Shown: positions 18,029-25,115 of the stretch, piece by piece | Numbering within the stretch: position 1 is the first letter of the stretch | How the letters are laid out: each line of letters starts with the position of its first letter | Source of the DNA: Ignavibacteria bacterium | GTDB lineage: Bacteria; Bacteroidota; Ignavibacteria; Tepidaquicellales; Tepidaquicellaceae | Direction: 5' to 3' | NCBI GenBank assembly: GCA_016783945.1 | Contig: JADHVP010000019.1 | Coordinates: forward strand, 1 to 40,190 | DNA: 40,190 nt | Position numbers and translations under genes: made by a program | The notes under the pieces: model-generated | Database searches by the model: none | Seen by the model: only the letters and a program-made list of their open reading frames with translations | What the model was told of the DNA's origin: nothing

Positions 18029-18364
18029 TTAAAGAATCTGTGATATTTTTTGTTTTAGAAGTGGGATGTCTTTCTTAATAATTTGCCATACGATGTAAAT
18101 GTCGACTCCAAAATATTCGTGGACTAAAATGTTTCTCATACCTGTAATTTTATCCCATTCGATTTTTGAAAAATTTTGCTTTGTCAAAGATGATATATGA
18201 TTACTTGCTTCACCAATTATTTCTAGTTGCTTAATGCACGCATAAGTCATCATTGAATTATTAACAAAATCATCAAACTCAACATTCGAAATATAGCTTT
18301 CAATTTCTGTGATTGCATCTAAAATATGTTGTAGTCTTACTCTATCGTTAATGGACTCTTTCAT
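18029..18364 (-). CDS. hepT: HepT-like HEPN toxin
   Basis: A 111-residue all-helical protein of the DUF86/HEPN family. It carries the ribonuclease motif RX4HXY as RNILVHEY (Arg77, His82, Tyr84). In characterised HepT/MntA pairs the tyrosine is modified with AMP by the MNT partner, which silences the toxin. The start at 18364 (MKESINDRVRLQHIL) is preferred over the upstream in-frame ATG at 18436, because the shorter form begins where the family begins and overlaps mntA by only 17 bp. The toxin follows its antitoxin on the same strand. The stop codon sits inside the GAGTTAAA tail shared with the ClC gene. Confidence 0.85.
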   Translation of the reverse strand: MKESINDRVRLQHILDAITEIESYISNVEFDDFVNNSMMTYACIKQLEIIGEASNHISSLTKQNFSKIEWDKITGMRNILVHEYFGVDIYIVWQIIKKDIPLLKQKISQIL

Positions 18365-18647
18365 AGATAAGTTGTTTGTCCTTATCGATGTAAGGGATAA
18401 TATATTTAGAGACTCCATTCGAAGATACCATGTCAATTTTCTTTTTTAGCATTTTCTGTAAATCAAGCTGCATACCAATGAACTCCAGACCAATATGCTC
18501 TGAATAGTCAAGCTCTAATAATAAGTCAATATCACTGCTGTCCTCAGCTTCATTTCTTGCATAAGAGCCAAATATATATACTTTGATCACTGGCTTATTG
18601 CGAAAGAATTTCTTTATTATTTGTATTTCCTTTTCTTTCAGTGACAT
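18348..18647 (-). CDS. mntA: MntA-like minimal nucleotidyltransferase antitoxin
   Basis: A ~99-residue nucleotidyltransferase with the defining motif GSYARNEAEDSSDIDLLLE (27-45): GSY plus the metal-binding pair Asp39 and Asp41, and a likely third acidic residue Asp72 (KIDMV). MNT antitoxins transfer AMP to the HEPN toxin. The open frame reaches back to 18695, but the extra 16 codons fall in the leader repeated at three sites here, so Met at 18647 (MSLKEKEIQIIKKFF) is the better start. The gene overlaps hepT by 17 bp, the normal arrangement. The pair looks intact and is probably functional. Confidence 0.85.
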   Translation of the reverse strand: MSLKEKEIQIIKKFFRNKPVIKVYIFGSYARNEAEDSSDIDLLLELDYSEHIGLEFIGMQLDLQKMLKKKIDMVSSNGVSKYIIPYIDKDKQLIYERVH

Positions 18648-18672
18648 AGTCTTGAAATAATTGTTTACAATT

Positions 18673-18843
18673 AAATTTATTCGTTTTAAGCACAAGATTA
18701 AAGTACAAAGAATATTTTTTTAAGAAACAAAACGCGAGATAAAATAACTGCTATACACAGCCCGATGTATGTTATAAATGAGGAGGATACGCTTGTGGTT
18801 GCAGGGGAGATAAAGAAAATTAATCATTTAAAGACGCTGGATT
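18673..18843 (+). pseudogene. ClC gene 3'-end copy 2 with 60-bp leader
   Basis: The leader (18673-18731) and the ClC end (18732-18843) repeat as in copy 1. The stop is TGA instead of TAG and the following sequence differs (no 53-bp tail). Over the ClC part this copy is nearest to copy 3: both read CTATACACAGCCCGATGTATG. It borders the start of mntA. Confidence 0.85.
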
Positions 18844-18911
18844 GAATCTTACTCACTTCGGTCAGGAGAAACTCTCGACGGGCATAAAAAAAATAAACAG
18901 GTAGTTGGTGG

Positions 18912-18985
18912 CATTTGTAGTGCTGTCATAACATGGATTGACTTCCCGCGAGCGGTATGAACCTTTGGAGTGTTATGCCTGACGT
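18912..18985 (-). repeat. Dispersed repeat, copy B (inverted)
   Basis: Read on the minus strand this segment gives AGGCATAACA, CGGGAAGTCAA and AGCACTACAAATG in the same order as 442-514. It lies in the repeat-filled third module of the ClC array. Confidence 0.6.
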
Positions 18986-19009
18986 GTGTTGTGCCAAGTC
19001 TTTTCGCTT

Positions 19010-19093
19010 GTTCCCAAGTTGCACTTGGGAACATAAATATTTTAAGAAACTTAGTTTCTTATTCAATTGCGTTCCCAAATACAATTTGGGAAC
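19010..19093. repeat. Paired palindromes with a central hairpin (REP/MITE-like)
   Basis: Two related palindromes, GTTCCCAAG..CTTGGGAAC (19010-19032) and GTTCCCAAAT..ATTTGGGAAC (19071-19093), flank a third hairpin, AAGAAAC..GTTTCTT (19044-19060). The whole could fold into a compact three-hairpin structure. It joins directly to a broken antitoxin gene at 19101, suggesting that insertion or recombination here removed the rest of that gene. Confidence 0.75.
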
Positions 19094-19100
19094 GAGTTCA

Positions 19101-19187
19101 AAAATTAAGTAATTCATCTAGCTTATCAGCGGATAACTTCTCAATACGTCGAATTATTTTTTTCCTGTCAACTTTTTCTTTTATCAT
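19101..19187 (-). pseudogene. Truncated antitoxin remnant (first 29 codons)
   Basis: The segment is almost base-for-base identical to 17691-17777, the 5' part of the orphan antitoxin gene, including the start codon. After codon 29 the reading frame runs into the palindromic repeat. The near identity continues through the upstream region into copy 3 of the ClC end, so the duplication seems recent. Confidence 0.85.
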
Positions 19188-19217
19188 TACGATTTAAGTT
19201 AATTAAATATTATTTCT

Positions 19218-19371
19218 AAATTTATTCGTTTTAAGCACAAGATTAAAGTACAAAGAATATTTTTTTAAGAAACAAAACGCGAGATTAAATAACTGCTATA
19301 CACAGCCCGATGTATGTTATTAATGAGGAGGATACGCTTGTGGTTGCGGGGGAGATAAAGAATATTAATCA
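19218..19371 (+). pseudogene. ClC gene 3'-end copy 3, truncated, with leader
   Basis: The same 60-bp leader (19218-19276) precedes a ClC end (19277-19371) that breaks off at TATTAATCA, about 18 bases before the expected stop. The sequence beyond is new and leads into the next gene. It is the outer edge of the array as far as I can see. Confidence 0.82.
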
Positions 19372-19396
19372 CATTATCTTTTGAACATTTCTATTT

Positions 19397-19921
19397 CTAT
19401 ATATCCGGATTTAAATTAACTTGAACTCTTAATTCCCCTTCCCAAACAAAAATACCGAAAATATTCTCAAGCTTTTTAGTTAAAATATTCGTCCCGTATT
19501 TTTCATATAACTTTTCAATTGTCTGTGGAGTTGTTAAAACATAATGAAGAGCATGTGAGATACCTGCAAAGCCCATTGGATATTTTTCTTTGGGAATGTA
19601 TGTCACTAGTAATTCTAATTTCTTAATTTGTTCAGTCAATTGAGGATCGTCATAAACGCTTGCTGCTAAACGAAAATCATCACGATGTATGATAGGTAAT
19701 ATTAAGGATTGACTAAACATTGGAGACTCGACATGCAAGTAACCATAAGGCTTAATTTTACTTATAGCTAATACGTTGCCATCTTTGTCTATTGTTGTTT
19801 CAGCTCTGTCGAAGTCTAAAACTCGGAAAACATGTCCAATAATTTTAGTCCATTTGATGTCACGTCCAATCTCCGGAGTAACAGAAGGTCTGAACCAATT
19901 AAAAATTTTCATGATTTTCAT
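19397..19921 (-). CDS. Hypothetical protein, 174 residues
   Basis: I do not recognise this protein. It is soluble and mixed alpha/beta in appearance, with no signal peptide, membrane helix or metal motif. A tryptophan/aromatic-rich N terminus (MKIFNWFRPSV) is followed by a region resembling nothing I can name. It begins just beyond the truncated third ClC-end copy and runs in the same direction as the toxin-antitoxin genes, so it may belong to the same accessory stretch. The frame is uninterrupted and no better frame overlaps it. A palindrome (19982-20000) lies upstream. Confidence 0.6.
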   Translation of the reverse strand: MKIMKIFNWFRPSVTPEIGRDIKWTKIIGHVFRVLDFDRAETTIDKDGNVLAISKIKPYGYLHVESPMFSQSLILPIIHRDDFRLAASVYDDPQLTEQIKKLELLVTYIPKEKYPMGFAGISHALHYVLTTPQTIEKLYEKYGTNILTKKLENIFGIFVWEGELRVQVNLNPDI

Positions 19922-19981
19922 TTGTTTATATTTAGTTATCTGCTGTCCAAAGCATTAATGCTAAAATCTAAATTAACATAC

Positions 19982-20000
19982 GTCAGGATGTACTCCTGAC
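19982..20000. repeat. Short palindrome GTCAGGA..TCCTGAC
   Basis: GTCAGGA (19982-19988) pairs with TCCTGAC (19994-20000) around five bases, followed by AAATAT. It resembles common intergenic hairpin repeats of Bacteroidetes-type genomes. No T-run follows on either strand, so it is a poor terminator. Confidence 0.5.
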
Positions 20001-20029
20001 AAATATAAATAAAGTACATTTAGCTGGTT

Positions 20030-20752
20030 TTATAATTTACCTTGTTTTTTCATATCAATACCAAAATTAGTTAAAAATGCAAGATCATCAAATTTCTCTT
20101 TATGAATTGTTAATGTTCCGTTCTCTAATAGAAAAAATTTCTTCCATTTATATTGATAATTATGACTTGAAACAAAATAAGCCCAAATGAATCCGCCAAA
20201 AACGAATCTATATAATCTATATCCCTCAATTCTTAAGTATTCTGGATTCAACATTAAACCTTCTATCAATTTTGAATCATCTATTATAACTGCAATTTGT
20301 AGACAACCATATTCATAATATTTACCAGGTTTTTCATTATAAATCATTTTTCTTATTATCTCTTGGTGAGGACCCAATTCTATATATCTGAATATTTCTT
20401 TTGACGATATAGAAGCTCTCCATAAAATTGATAGCTGAAAAAGTTTCATTAAAACATAATCAACTTTTTTAATAACAATAATCTTATCATCTTGAATAAC
20501 ATTATTTGTTGTTTTGTTAAAAAAAACATCATTGACATATTTCTCGTATCTACCAATTTGCTGTTCGCAATCATTACATAGCAAATATTCTCTCAAACCC
20601 TTTTGCATAAACTTATTCTTTTCATTTAATTTTGTTGATATTTCAAAAAATCTATGTTTTGAATCGTACATAGATTTGTAAAAAAACTCTGATATAATGT
20701 GAGAATTTATAAGTGTTTTATCTTTAAGACATAATTTACATTGACCTTTCAT
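20030..20752 (-). CDS. Putative zinc-binding HNH-like protein, 240 residues
   Basis: The N terminus has the layout of a treble-clef HNH-like domain: Cys5 and Cys8 (CKLC), then NSHIISEFFYKSMYD with His18, then LLCNDCE with Cys59 and Cys62. Proteins of this layout occur as uncharacterised accessory genes and are often annotated as HNH endonucleases, though the catalytic histidines are not obvious here. The C-terminal two-thirds contain no recognisable domain. No signal peptide is present. It lies in the accessory stretch beyond the ClC array and about 88 bp downstream of a candidate structured RNA with terminator on the same strand, which might be its leader. A nuclease role is only an inference. 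Confidence 0.6.
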   Translation of the reverse strand: MKGQCKLCLKDKTLINSHIISEFFYKSMYDSKHRFFEISTKLNEKNKFMQKGLREYLLCNDCEQQIGRYEKYVNDVFFNKTTNNVIQDDKIIVIKKVDYVLMKLFQLSILWRASISSKEIFRYIELGPHQEIIRKMIYNEKPGKYYEYGCLQIAVIIDDSKLIEGLMLNPEYLRIEGYRLYRFVFGGFIWAYFVSSHNYQYKWKKFFLLENGTLTIHKEKFDDLAFLTNFGIDMKKQGKL

Positions 20753-20837
20753 CTTATAAAAAGTTTGCTTTAAAAAGAATCATCTTTTATTAATCAATAT
20801 ACCCATCCTCCTCAACAATCTCCCCTCAAAAATTTCC

Positions 20838-20978
20838 TCAAAAAACCAAAAAGGCAACCCCACTCTTAAAATGCATTTTGAAAGGAGACATCGTGTGCAG
20901 GGCTGCCTTTAATAATCCCCCCGCCCTGTAAACCCCCAGGGCAACTGTTGACCTGACCTCAGTTACGGGGCGGGGGAA
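20838..20978 (-). ncRNA. Candidate structured RNA (GC-rich) with its own terminator
   Basis: A GC-rich island in AT-rich DNA. Stem 1 pairs CCCCCGCCC (20918-20926) with GGGCGGGGG (20968-20976). Inside it, read on the minus strand, GTAACTG pairs with CAGTTGC (20960-20966 with 20941-20947; 12-base loop). A second hairpin (20850-20860 with 20900-20910) is followed by a T-rich tract. In two helices a pair that would be A-C mismatched on the plus strand is a G-U wobble on the minus strand, which favours minus-strand transcription; one pair at the edge of stem 1 argues the other way. I recognise no known class. It could be a free small RNA or a leader of the gene at 20030-20752. Confidence 0.5.
20839..20910 (-). 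terminator. Intrinsic terminator of the candidate RNA
   Basis: On the minus strand AAAGGCAGCCC pairs with GGGTTGCCTTT (11 pairs, one G-U). It is followed by TTTTTGGTTTTTTG reading toward lower coordinates. The loop contains the palindrome AAAATGCATTTT (20868-20879). Confidence 0.65.
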
Positions 20979-21137
20979 AGTATGATATAGATTACGGTAC
21001 TATCTTCGTTTCGACACCAAAATTTATTTTCATACTTTTATTAATATTTCATTTTTCAATCGCAAGTTTTTTTAGCTTTACAAAACATTTTATTTTATTT
21101 AACGTTGCAATAACTAAAAGCGAAATTTATAAAAAAG

Positions 21138-22340
21138 ATGATATTAACATATAAACTTAATTCAAACATGATGAAATATAAAATTATTATCCCGATAGCT
21201 TTCGTGTTAACGTTAGTAGCGGGATTCGTGTTAGGCAAAATGTTATTTCCTGATTACTTCAACACCAATAAAGATTCGAATTTTAAAATTGCTTCTTTCG
21301 ATAAGAGCCAGACAACTGATAACATAAGTGACGACAGACACAATGCAATAACGAAAGCGATTGAGATGGTTTCACCTTCTATCGTTGGAATAAACGTCGA
21401 AGAAGAACGCGAAGTGAGCAATCCATTTTTCAATGACCCGTTCTTCAGACAATTTTTTGGAGAGCAGGGTCCTCAAAAGCAAATCGTAAGGGGACTTGGT
21501 TCGGGTTTTATTATTTCTGAGGATGGTTATATTTTGACCAACGACCACGTTGCAGGCAATGCAACAAAGATATCTGTTACGCTGACTTCCGGTGAGACAG
21601 TAAATGCAGAGCTTATCGGTTCAGACCCGACTACCGACGTCGCGTTATTGAAAATAGACAAAGATGGTCTGCCTTTTGTTAAAATTGGAAATGCGGACAA
21701 TGTAATTATCGGTGAATGGGTAATTGCTTTGGGCAATCCTTTTGGTTTGTTCGAGATAAACGATAAGCCGACTGTGACGGTCGGAGTTGTGAGTGCGGCG
21801 AATATGAAAGTGAGTGCTGATGGCAGAAGAGTTTATAAAGATATGATTCAGACGGACGCATCGATAAATGCCGGAAACTCCGGAGGTCCTCTTATCGACG
21901 CAAACGGATACGTCATTGGTATGAACACGATCATCTTTACAGGAAATCAGTTTAGTTCCGGGAGTATTGGTGTTGGGTTCGCGATATCTATTAATCGTGT
22001 GATGAAGATTGTCGAAGAGCTTAAAGACAAAGGCTCAATCAATAGGAATTTCAATGTTGGATTCAGGATACAGGGAATCGATGACCAATTGGCAAAATAT
22101 TACAAGCTTGAGAATAAGGATGGGGTGATTGTTACTCAAATAATGCAAGGCAGTATTTCTGACAAAGCCGGATTAAAAGCGGAAGACATAATAATTTTTG
22201 TCAACGATGAGAAAATAAAAAATGAGCAGGATTTAATTTTTGCGATTAATGATATGAGAGTAGGAGACGTTTTGAAATTAAAGGTACTCAGAAATGGTAA
22301 TGAAGAAATTATCGAAATGAAATTGGTCTCGGAGAAGTAG
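21138..22340 (+). CDS. degP: HtrA/DegP-like serine protease with PDZ domain
   Basis: An envelope quality-control protease. One N-terminal membrane anchor (IIIPIAFVLTLVAGFVLGKM, 16-35) is followed by a trypsin-like domain with the catalytic triad His137 (TNDHVAG), Asp167 (TTDVALLKID) and Ser248 (NAGNSGGPLID), then one PDZ domain (about 300-397). A phenylalanine-rich segment before the protease domain (NPFFNDPFFRQFFGEQ) is the L-A-type loop typical of the family. The open frame starts at 21138, but Met at 21168 or 21171 gives a cleaner anchor and may be the true start. One PDZ rather than two makes it closer to DegS/Bacteroidetes HtrA. A bidirectional terminator follows. Confidence 0.93.
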   Translation: MILTYKLNSNMMKYKIIIPIAFVLTLVAGFVLGKMLFPDYFNTNKDSNFKIASFDKSQTTDNISDDRHNAITKAIEMVSPSIVGINVEEEREVSNPFFNDPFFRQFFGEQGPQKQIVRGLGSGFIISEDGYILTNDHVAGNATKISVTLTSGETVNAELIGSDPTTDVALLKIDKDGLPFVKIGNADNVIIGEWVIALGNPFGLFEINDKPTVTVGVVSAANMKVSADGRRVYKDMIQTDASINAGNSGGPLIDANGYVIGMNTIIFTGNQFSSGSIGVGFAISINRVMKIVEELKDKGSINRNFNVGFRIQGIDDQLAKYYKLENKDGVIVTQIMQGSISDKAGLKAEDIIIFVNDEKIKNEQDLIFAINDMRVGDVLKLKVLRNGNEEIIEMKLVSEK

Positions 22341-22375
22341 AAAAGTTTACGATCCTGATTTTTAATACGTAAAAA

Positions 22376-22407
22376 CCCCTTGATATCGTTTGTTAAATAT
22401 CAAGGGG
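22376..22407. terminator. Bidirectional intrinsic terminator
   Basis: CCCCTTGATAT (22376-22386) pairs perfectly with ATATCAAGGGG (22397-22407). Five A's precede it, giving a T-run for minus-strand transcripts from the bactofilin gene. The plus-strand side, after degP, has a weaker T-run. Confidence 0.9.
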
Positions 22408-22436
22408 TTATTAATTTAATGATTATAAAAACTGTT

Positions 22437-22871
22437 CTACACTTCCTCTTCGACTTCAGGAGTTTCTTCTTTTTCGGAAATCATATTCTGTTCTGTTGTT
22501 TCAGTCATTTTGCTTTGCCCGTTAAACTTCGAGCCATGCTCCATAATTAAATTATCTACTGCTATATCACCCATGACAGAACCACCTCTTTTTATTTCAA
22601 GCTTGTGGGCTTTTATATTTCCGTTTACATTACCGTAAACAACAACTTCCACCGAGCTTACATCTCCCTCGATCACTCCCTTTTCCCCGATAACCAGACC
22701 GCCTTCGCCTCTGAGGTGACCGATTACATTACCATCAATTCTTGTATAATCGGGAGAAAACAAATCTCCTTCAAATTTACAACCTTCACTGATGAGTGTT
22801 TTAATCTGTGCATTGTCCGATTTTGATGAAGAAGAAATAGGAAATGTTTGTTTGTCTTTTTGTCCGAACAT
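22437..22871 (-). CDS. Bactofilin (polymer-forming cytoskeletal protein)
   Basis: The central ~100 residues form the right-handed beta-helix of bactofilins, visible as repeated turns: GCKFEGDLFSP, RIDGNVIGHL, VIEGDVSSVEV, VYGNVNGNIKA, KRGGSVMGDI, EHGSKFNGQS. Both tails are disordered and polar, and the C terminus is very glutamate-rich (SEKEETPEVEEEV). Bactofilins self-assemble without nucleotide and often scaffold cell-wall enzymes. The gene lies 9 bp behind an M23 peptidase gene on the same strand, an arrangement found in many bacteria where the two cooperate in cell shape. 144 residues is a normal length. Confidence 0.93.
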   Translation of the reverse strand: MFGQKDKQTFPISSSSKSDNAQIKTLISEGCKFEGDLFSPDYTRIDGNVIGHLRGEGGLVIGEKGVIEGDVSSVEVVVYGNVNGNIKAHKLEIKRGGSVMGDIAVDNLIMEHGSKFNGQSKMTETTEQNMISEKEETPEVEEEV

Positions 22872-22880
22872 TTTTTTTAT

Positions 22881-23708
22881 TTAATTTAGATTTAAGAAAT
22901 CATTTGGATTAATGTCTGTTCCGTTCTTTCTGATTTCGTAATGAAGATGGGGTCCTGTCGATCTGCCTGTATTTCCGACATAGCCGATTATATCACCCGC
23001 TTTTACGTTTTGACCTGTTGTTACATTAATTTCAGATAGGTGTCCGTAAAGACTGGAATAACTATGTTTGTGCCTGATGATGACACATTTTCCATAACCG
23101 TTGTGATAGTCAGCCAGTTCAACAACGCCGTCTGCTGTACATTCAACTTTATCACCTATTTCTCCTTTGAAGTCTATGCCGGAATGAAATTCAAAACTTC
23201 TTCCCCCGAATGGATTTGTTCTGTTACCATATTCGGAACTTACCTCCCCGATGTAAGGATATCCAAGAGGAATTTCTTGAATATTACTTAGAATAAAATC
23301 TGTATGCTTATCGTAAAAATCGTATACAGTATAATCAACTCTTTCCGGATTATATTCCCCGCCGATTCCAGATGTATCAGTACTGATGCCTTTTTCTCTT
23401 AAGAAGTTATTAATATTAAAAATTCTTTGCTCAATATTATTGATCTTATTCTTAATATGCAAACTATCCATTACCTCTACATCTTTTTCCAAAGATACAA
23501 TTTTGCTATGAAGTTTAGAATTATTATTCTGCGAGATTATTAATCCTAAAAAAAGTGATAGAGTAATTAATGCAAATGCAATAATCGATGCAGAAGCAAT
23601 TTTTGCATAAAGCCTGAATCTTTGAACATGTTTTGTAGGTATATTGAAGGATTTTGTTTCGTGATTGTCATTACTGACAAATAAAACGGTAGTAAATTTT
23701 TTATTCAT
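22881..23708 (-). CDS. Membrane-anchored M23 (LytM-type) metallopeptidase
   Basis: A short cytoplasmic N terminus, one transmembrane helix (about 37-60), a coiled-coil-like stretch (about 62-107), then a C-terminal peptidase M23 domain. Zinc ligands are His175 and Asp179 (FHSGIDF) and His256 (GPHLHYE), with His223 (YGHLS) as a further catalytic histidine. All are present, so it should be an active peptidoglycan endopeptidase in the periplasm. It is the first gene of a two-gene operon with bactofilin, which probably positions it. Length 275 residues is typical. The ~280 bp upstream are AT-rich with no recognised promoter. Confidence 0.93.
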   Translation of the reverse strand: MNKKFTTVLFVSNDNHETKSFNIPTKHVQRFRLYAKIASASIIAFALITLSLFLGLIISQNNNSKLHSKIVSLEKDVEVMDSLHIKNKINNIEQRIFNINNFLREKGISTDTSGIGGEYNPERVDYTVYDFYDKHTDFILSNIQEIPLGYPYIGEVSSEYGNRTNPFGGRSFEFHSGIDFKGEIGDKVECTADGVVELADYHNGYGKCVIIRHKHSYSSLYGHLSEINVTTGQNVKAGDIIGYVGNTGRSTGPHLHYEIRKNGTDINPNDFLNLN

Positions 23709-23928
23709 ACACTGATTTGATTAGAACAAAGCACAATGTAATGATAATAATTTATAATCTCTATTGAAATTATTATAACTTTTCAACTATCTTTTATAGA
23801 GTCAAAGACCTATAGAAATGACTTAGTCAAGTATTCATAGTCGTAAAAGTAATCTTAAAGTAAGCGAATATGTTTAACATTTTATATATTCAACAATAAT
23901 CTTTCAATTATTAACAAAGTCTTTTTTA

Positions 23929-23959
23929 TTGTTTTTGAATACACTTAAATCTATATTTG
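23929..23959 (+). promoter_or_regulatory. Bacteroidetes-type promoter of the ABC ATPase gene
   Basis: TTG (23929-23931), a 20-base gap and TATATTTG (23952-23959) fit the -33/-7 pattern of the Bacteroidetes primary sigma factor (TTTG-N19-21-TAnnTTTG). The start codon is at 23990, leaving a leader of about 25 bases. Confidence 0.55.
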
Positions 23960-23989
23960 TAAATTATTAATTAAATTGAATCACAATTC

Positions 23990-24982
23990 ATGTCTGAGAT
24001 ACTTCTGGATATAAGAAATCTTAAAAAGTACTTCCCAATAAAAAAAGGTATTTTTTCTAAAACAACTGGTAATGTTAAGGCTGTCGACGATGTTACATTT
24101 ACTATTAAGAAAGGTGAAACCTTAGGTCTGGTAGGGGAGTCGGGTTGTGGAAAAACAACTGTTGGTAGAAGTATCTTAAGATTGATAGAACCCACCGCTG
24201 GGAATGTTTTTTTTGAAGGTAAGGATATTATGACTTTAGATACGAAAGAGTTAAAAACGATTCGTAAGGAAATGCAGATTATTTTTCAGGATCCTTATTC
24301 TTCTCTAAATCCTCGTATTACCGTCGGGGGTATGTTAATGGAAATTTTAAAGTTTCACGAGATTGCAGATGGAGAAGCCGCAGAAAAAAGGGTTGAAGAA
24401 ATTCTTGATACGGTTGGCTTAAGAAAAATACATGCACGAAGGTACCCGCATGAGTTTTCAGGCGGACAAAGGCAGCGTATTGGTGTTGCGAGAGCATTAG
24501 CTGTCGAACCAAAGTTTATTGTTTGTGATGAACCGGTTTCAGCACTTGATGTGTCGATACAATCACAGATAATAAATTTGCTTATGGATCTTCAAAAAGA
24601 GATGCACCTTACTTATTTATTTATATCTCATGACCTGTCTGTGGTAGAGCATATCTCAGATACAGTTAGCATAATGTATCTTGGAAAATTGGTTGAAGTT
24701 GCAGGATGTGAAGAAGTATATGAATCACCCAGGCACCCTTATACTGAAGCTTTACTATCAGCCGTACCGGTACCCGATCCGAGAAATAAATCAAAACGAA
24801 TTCTTCTTCCCGGTGATGTCCCATCTCCTGCGAACGCTCCGTCCGGATGTCACTTCCATCCAAGGTGTCCTAAAGTTTTTGGGGATTGCAGTTCGATTTG
24901 TCCCGAGCTTGCCGGTGGTGAGCATAAGGTAAGATGCCTTCTTTATCCTGAGTCTTATCCTTCCAAAATAAAGGCAGCCTAA
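23990..24982 (+). CDS. Oligo/dipeptide ABC transporter ATP-binding protein (OppF/DppF type)
   Basis: A cytoplasmic ATPase that powers peptide uptake. Walker A is GESGCGKT (49-56), the Q-loop is IFQDPYSSLNP (99-109), the signature is FSGGQRQR (156-163) and Walker B runs into FIVCDEPVSALD (176-187). The C-terminal extension characteristic of the Opp/Dpp group is present (SPRHPYTEALLSAVP and the cysteine-containing SGCHFHPRCP region). Length 330 is normal. OppF-type ATPases normally work with OppD and two permeases, but no partner gene adjoins it. They must be elsewhere, or it serves another transporter. Confidence 0.93.
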   Translation: MSEILLDIRNLKKYFPIKKGIFSKTTGNVKAVDDVTFTIKKGETLGLVGESGCGKTTVGRSILRLIEPTAGNVFFEGKDIMTLDTKELKTIRKEMQIIFQDPYSSLNPRITVGGMLMEILKFHEIADGEAAEKRVEEILDTVGLRKIHARRYPHEFSGGQRQRIGVARALAVEPKFIVCDEPVSALDVSIQSQIINLLMDLQKEMHLTYLFISHDLSVVEHISDTVSIMYLGKLVEVAGCEEVYESPRHPYTEALLSAVPVPDPRNKSKRILLPGDVPSPANAPSGCHFHPRCPKVFGDCSSICPELAGGEHKVRCLLYPESYPSKIKAA

Positions 24983-25115
24983 TTTGTTTTCTTGATTTAT
25001 TAAATATTTAAAAGATTGAATCTTTATAATTGAGATTTCAGATTCACATCTCTCATTTGATGTGTAGAAAATTATTTTTATTATGGTTACATTTTAAAAA
25101 ATTAATTCTAGTATT

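Larger units (their letters stand above)
18844..19100. other. Repeat-filled non-coding segment of the third module
   Basis: There is no credible gene; short open frames here run across repeats. It contains a CTCACTTCGGTCAGGAG...CTCTCGACGGGC stretch (18852-18883) of dispersed-repeat type, the inverted partner (18912-18985) of the repeat at 442-514, and a pair of TTCCCAA palindromes at 19010-19093. Together they look like successive small insertions that destroyed the 3' part of an antitoxin gene. Confidence 0.6.
20753..21137. other. Intergenic region, structured RNA plus divergent upstream DNA
   Basis: Apart from the candidate RNA (20838-20978) no gene is seen. 20979-21137 is AT-rich and should carry the HtrA promoter on the plus strand and the RNA promoter on the minus strand. 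I found no convincing TAnnTTTG box for either. Confidence 0.5.

Noticed and set aside
18926-19117. A 63-residue minus-strand frame over the palindromes
   Set aside because: It is read entirely from repeats and the broken antitoxin start; such frames arise from dispersed repeats and have no sign of coding selection.
18844-19396. CRISPR-like array, because of repeated units in 17.4-19.4 kb
   Set aside because: Repeats are ~113-173 bp, few, and separated by genes rather than uniform spacers; no cas genes are present.
20914-20978. Small SRP RNA, because the minus strand reads GGTCAGGTC in a loop
   Set aside because: The conserved GGAAGGAAGCAG part of the SRP apical loop is missing and the overall fold differs.
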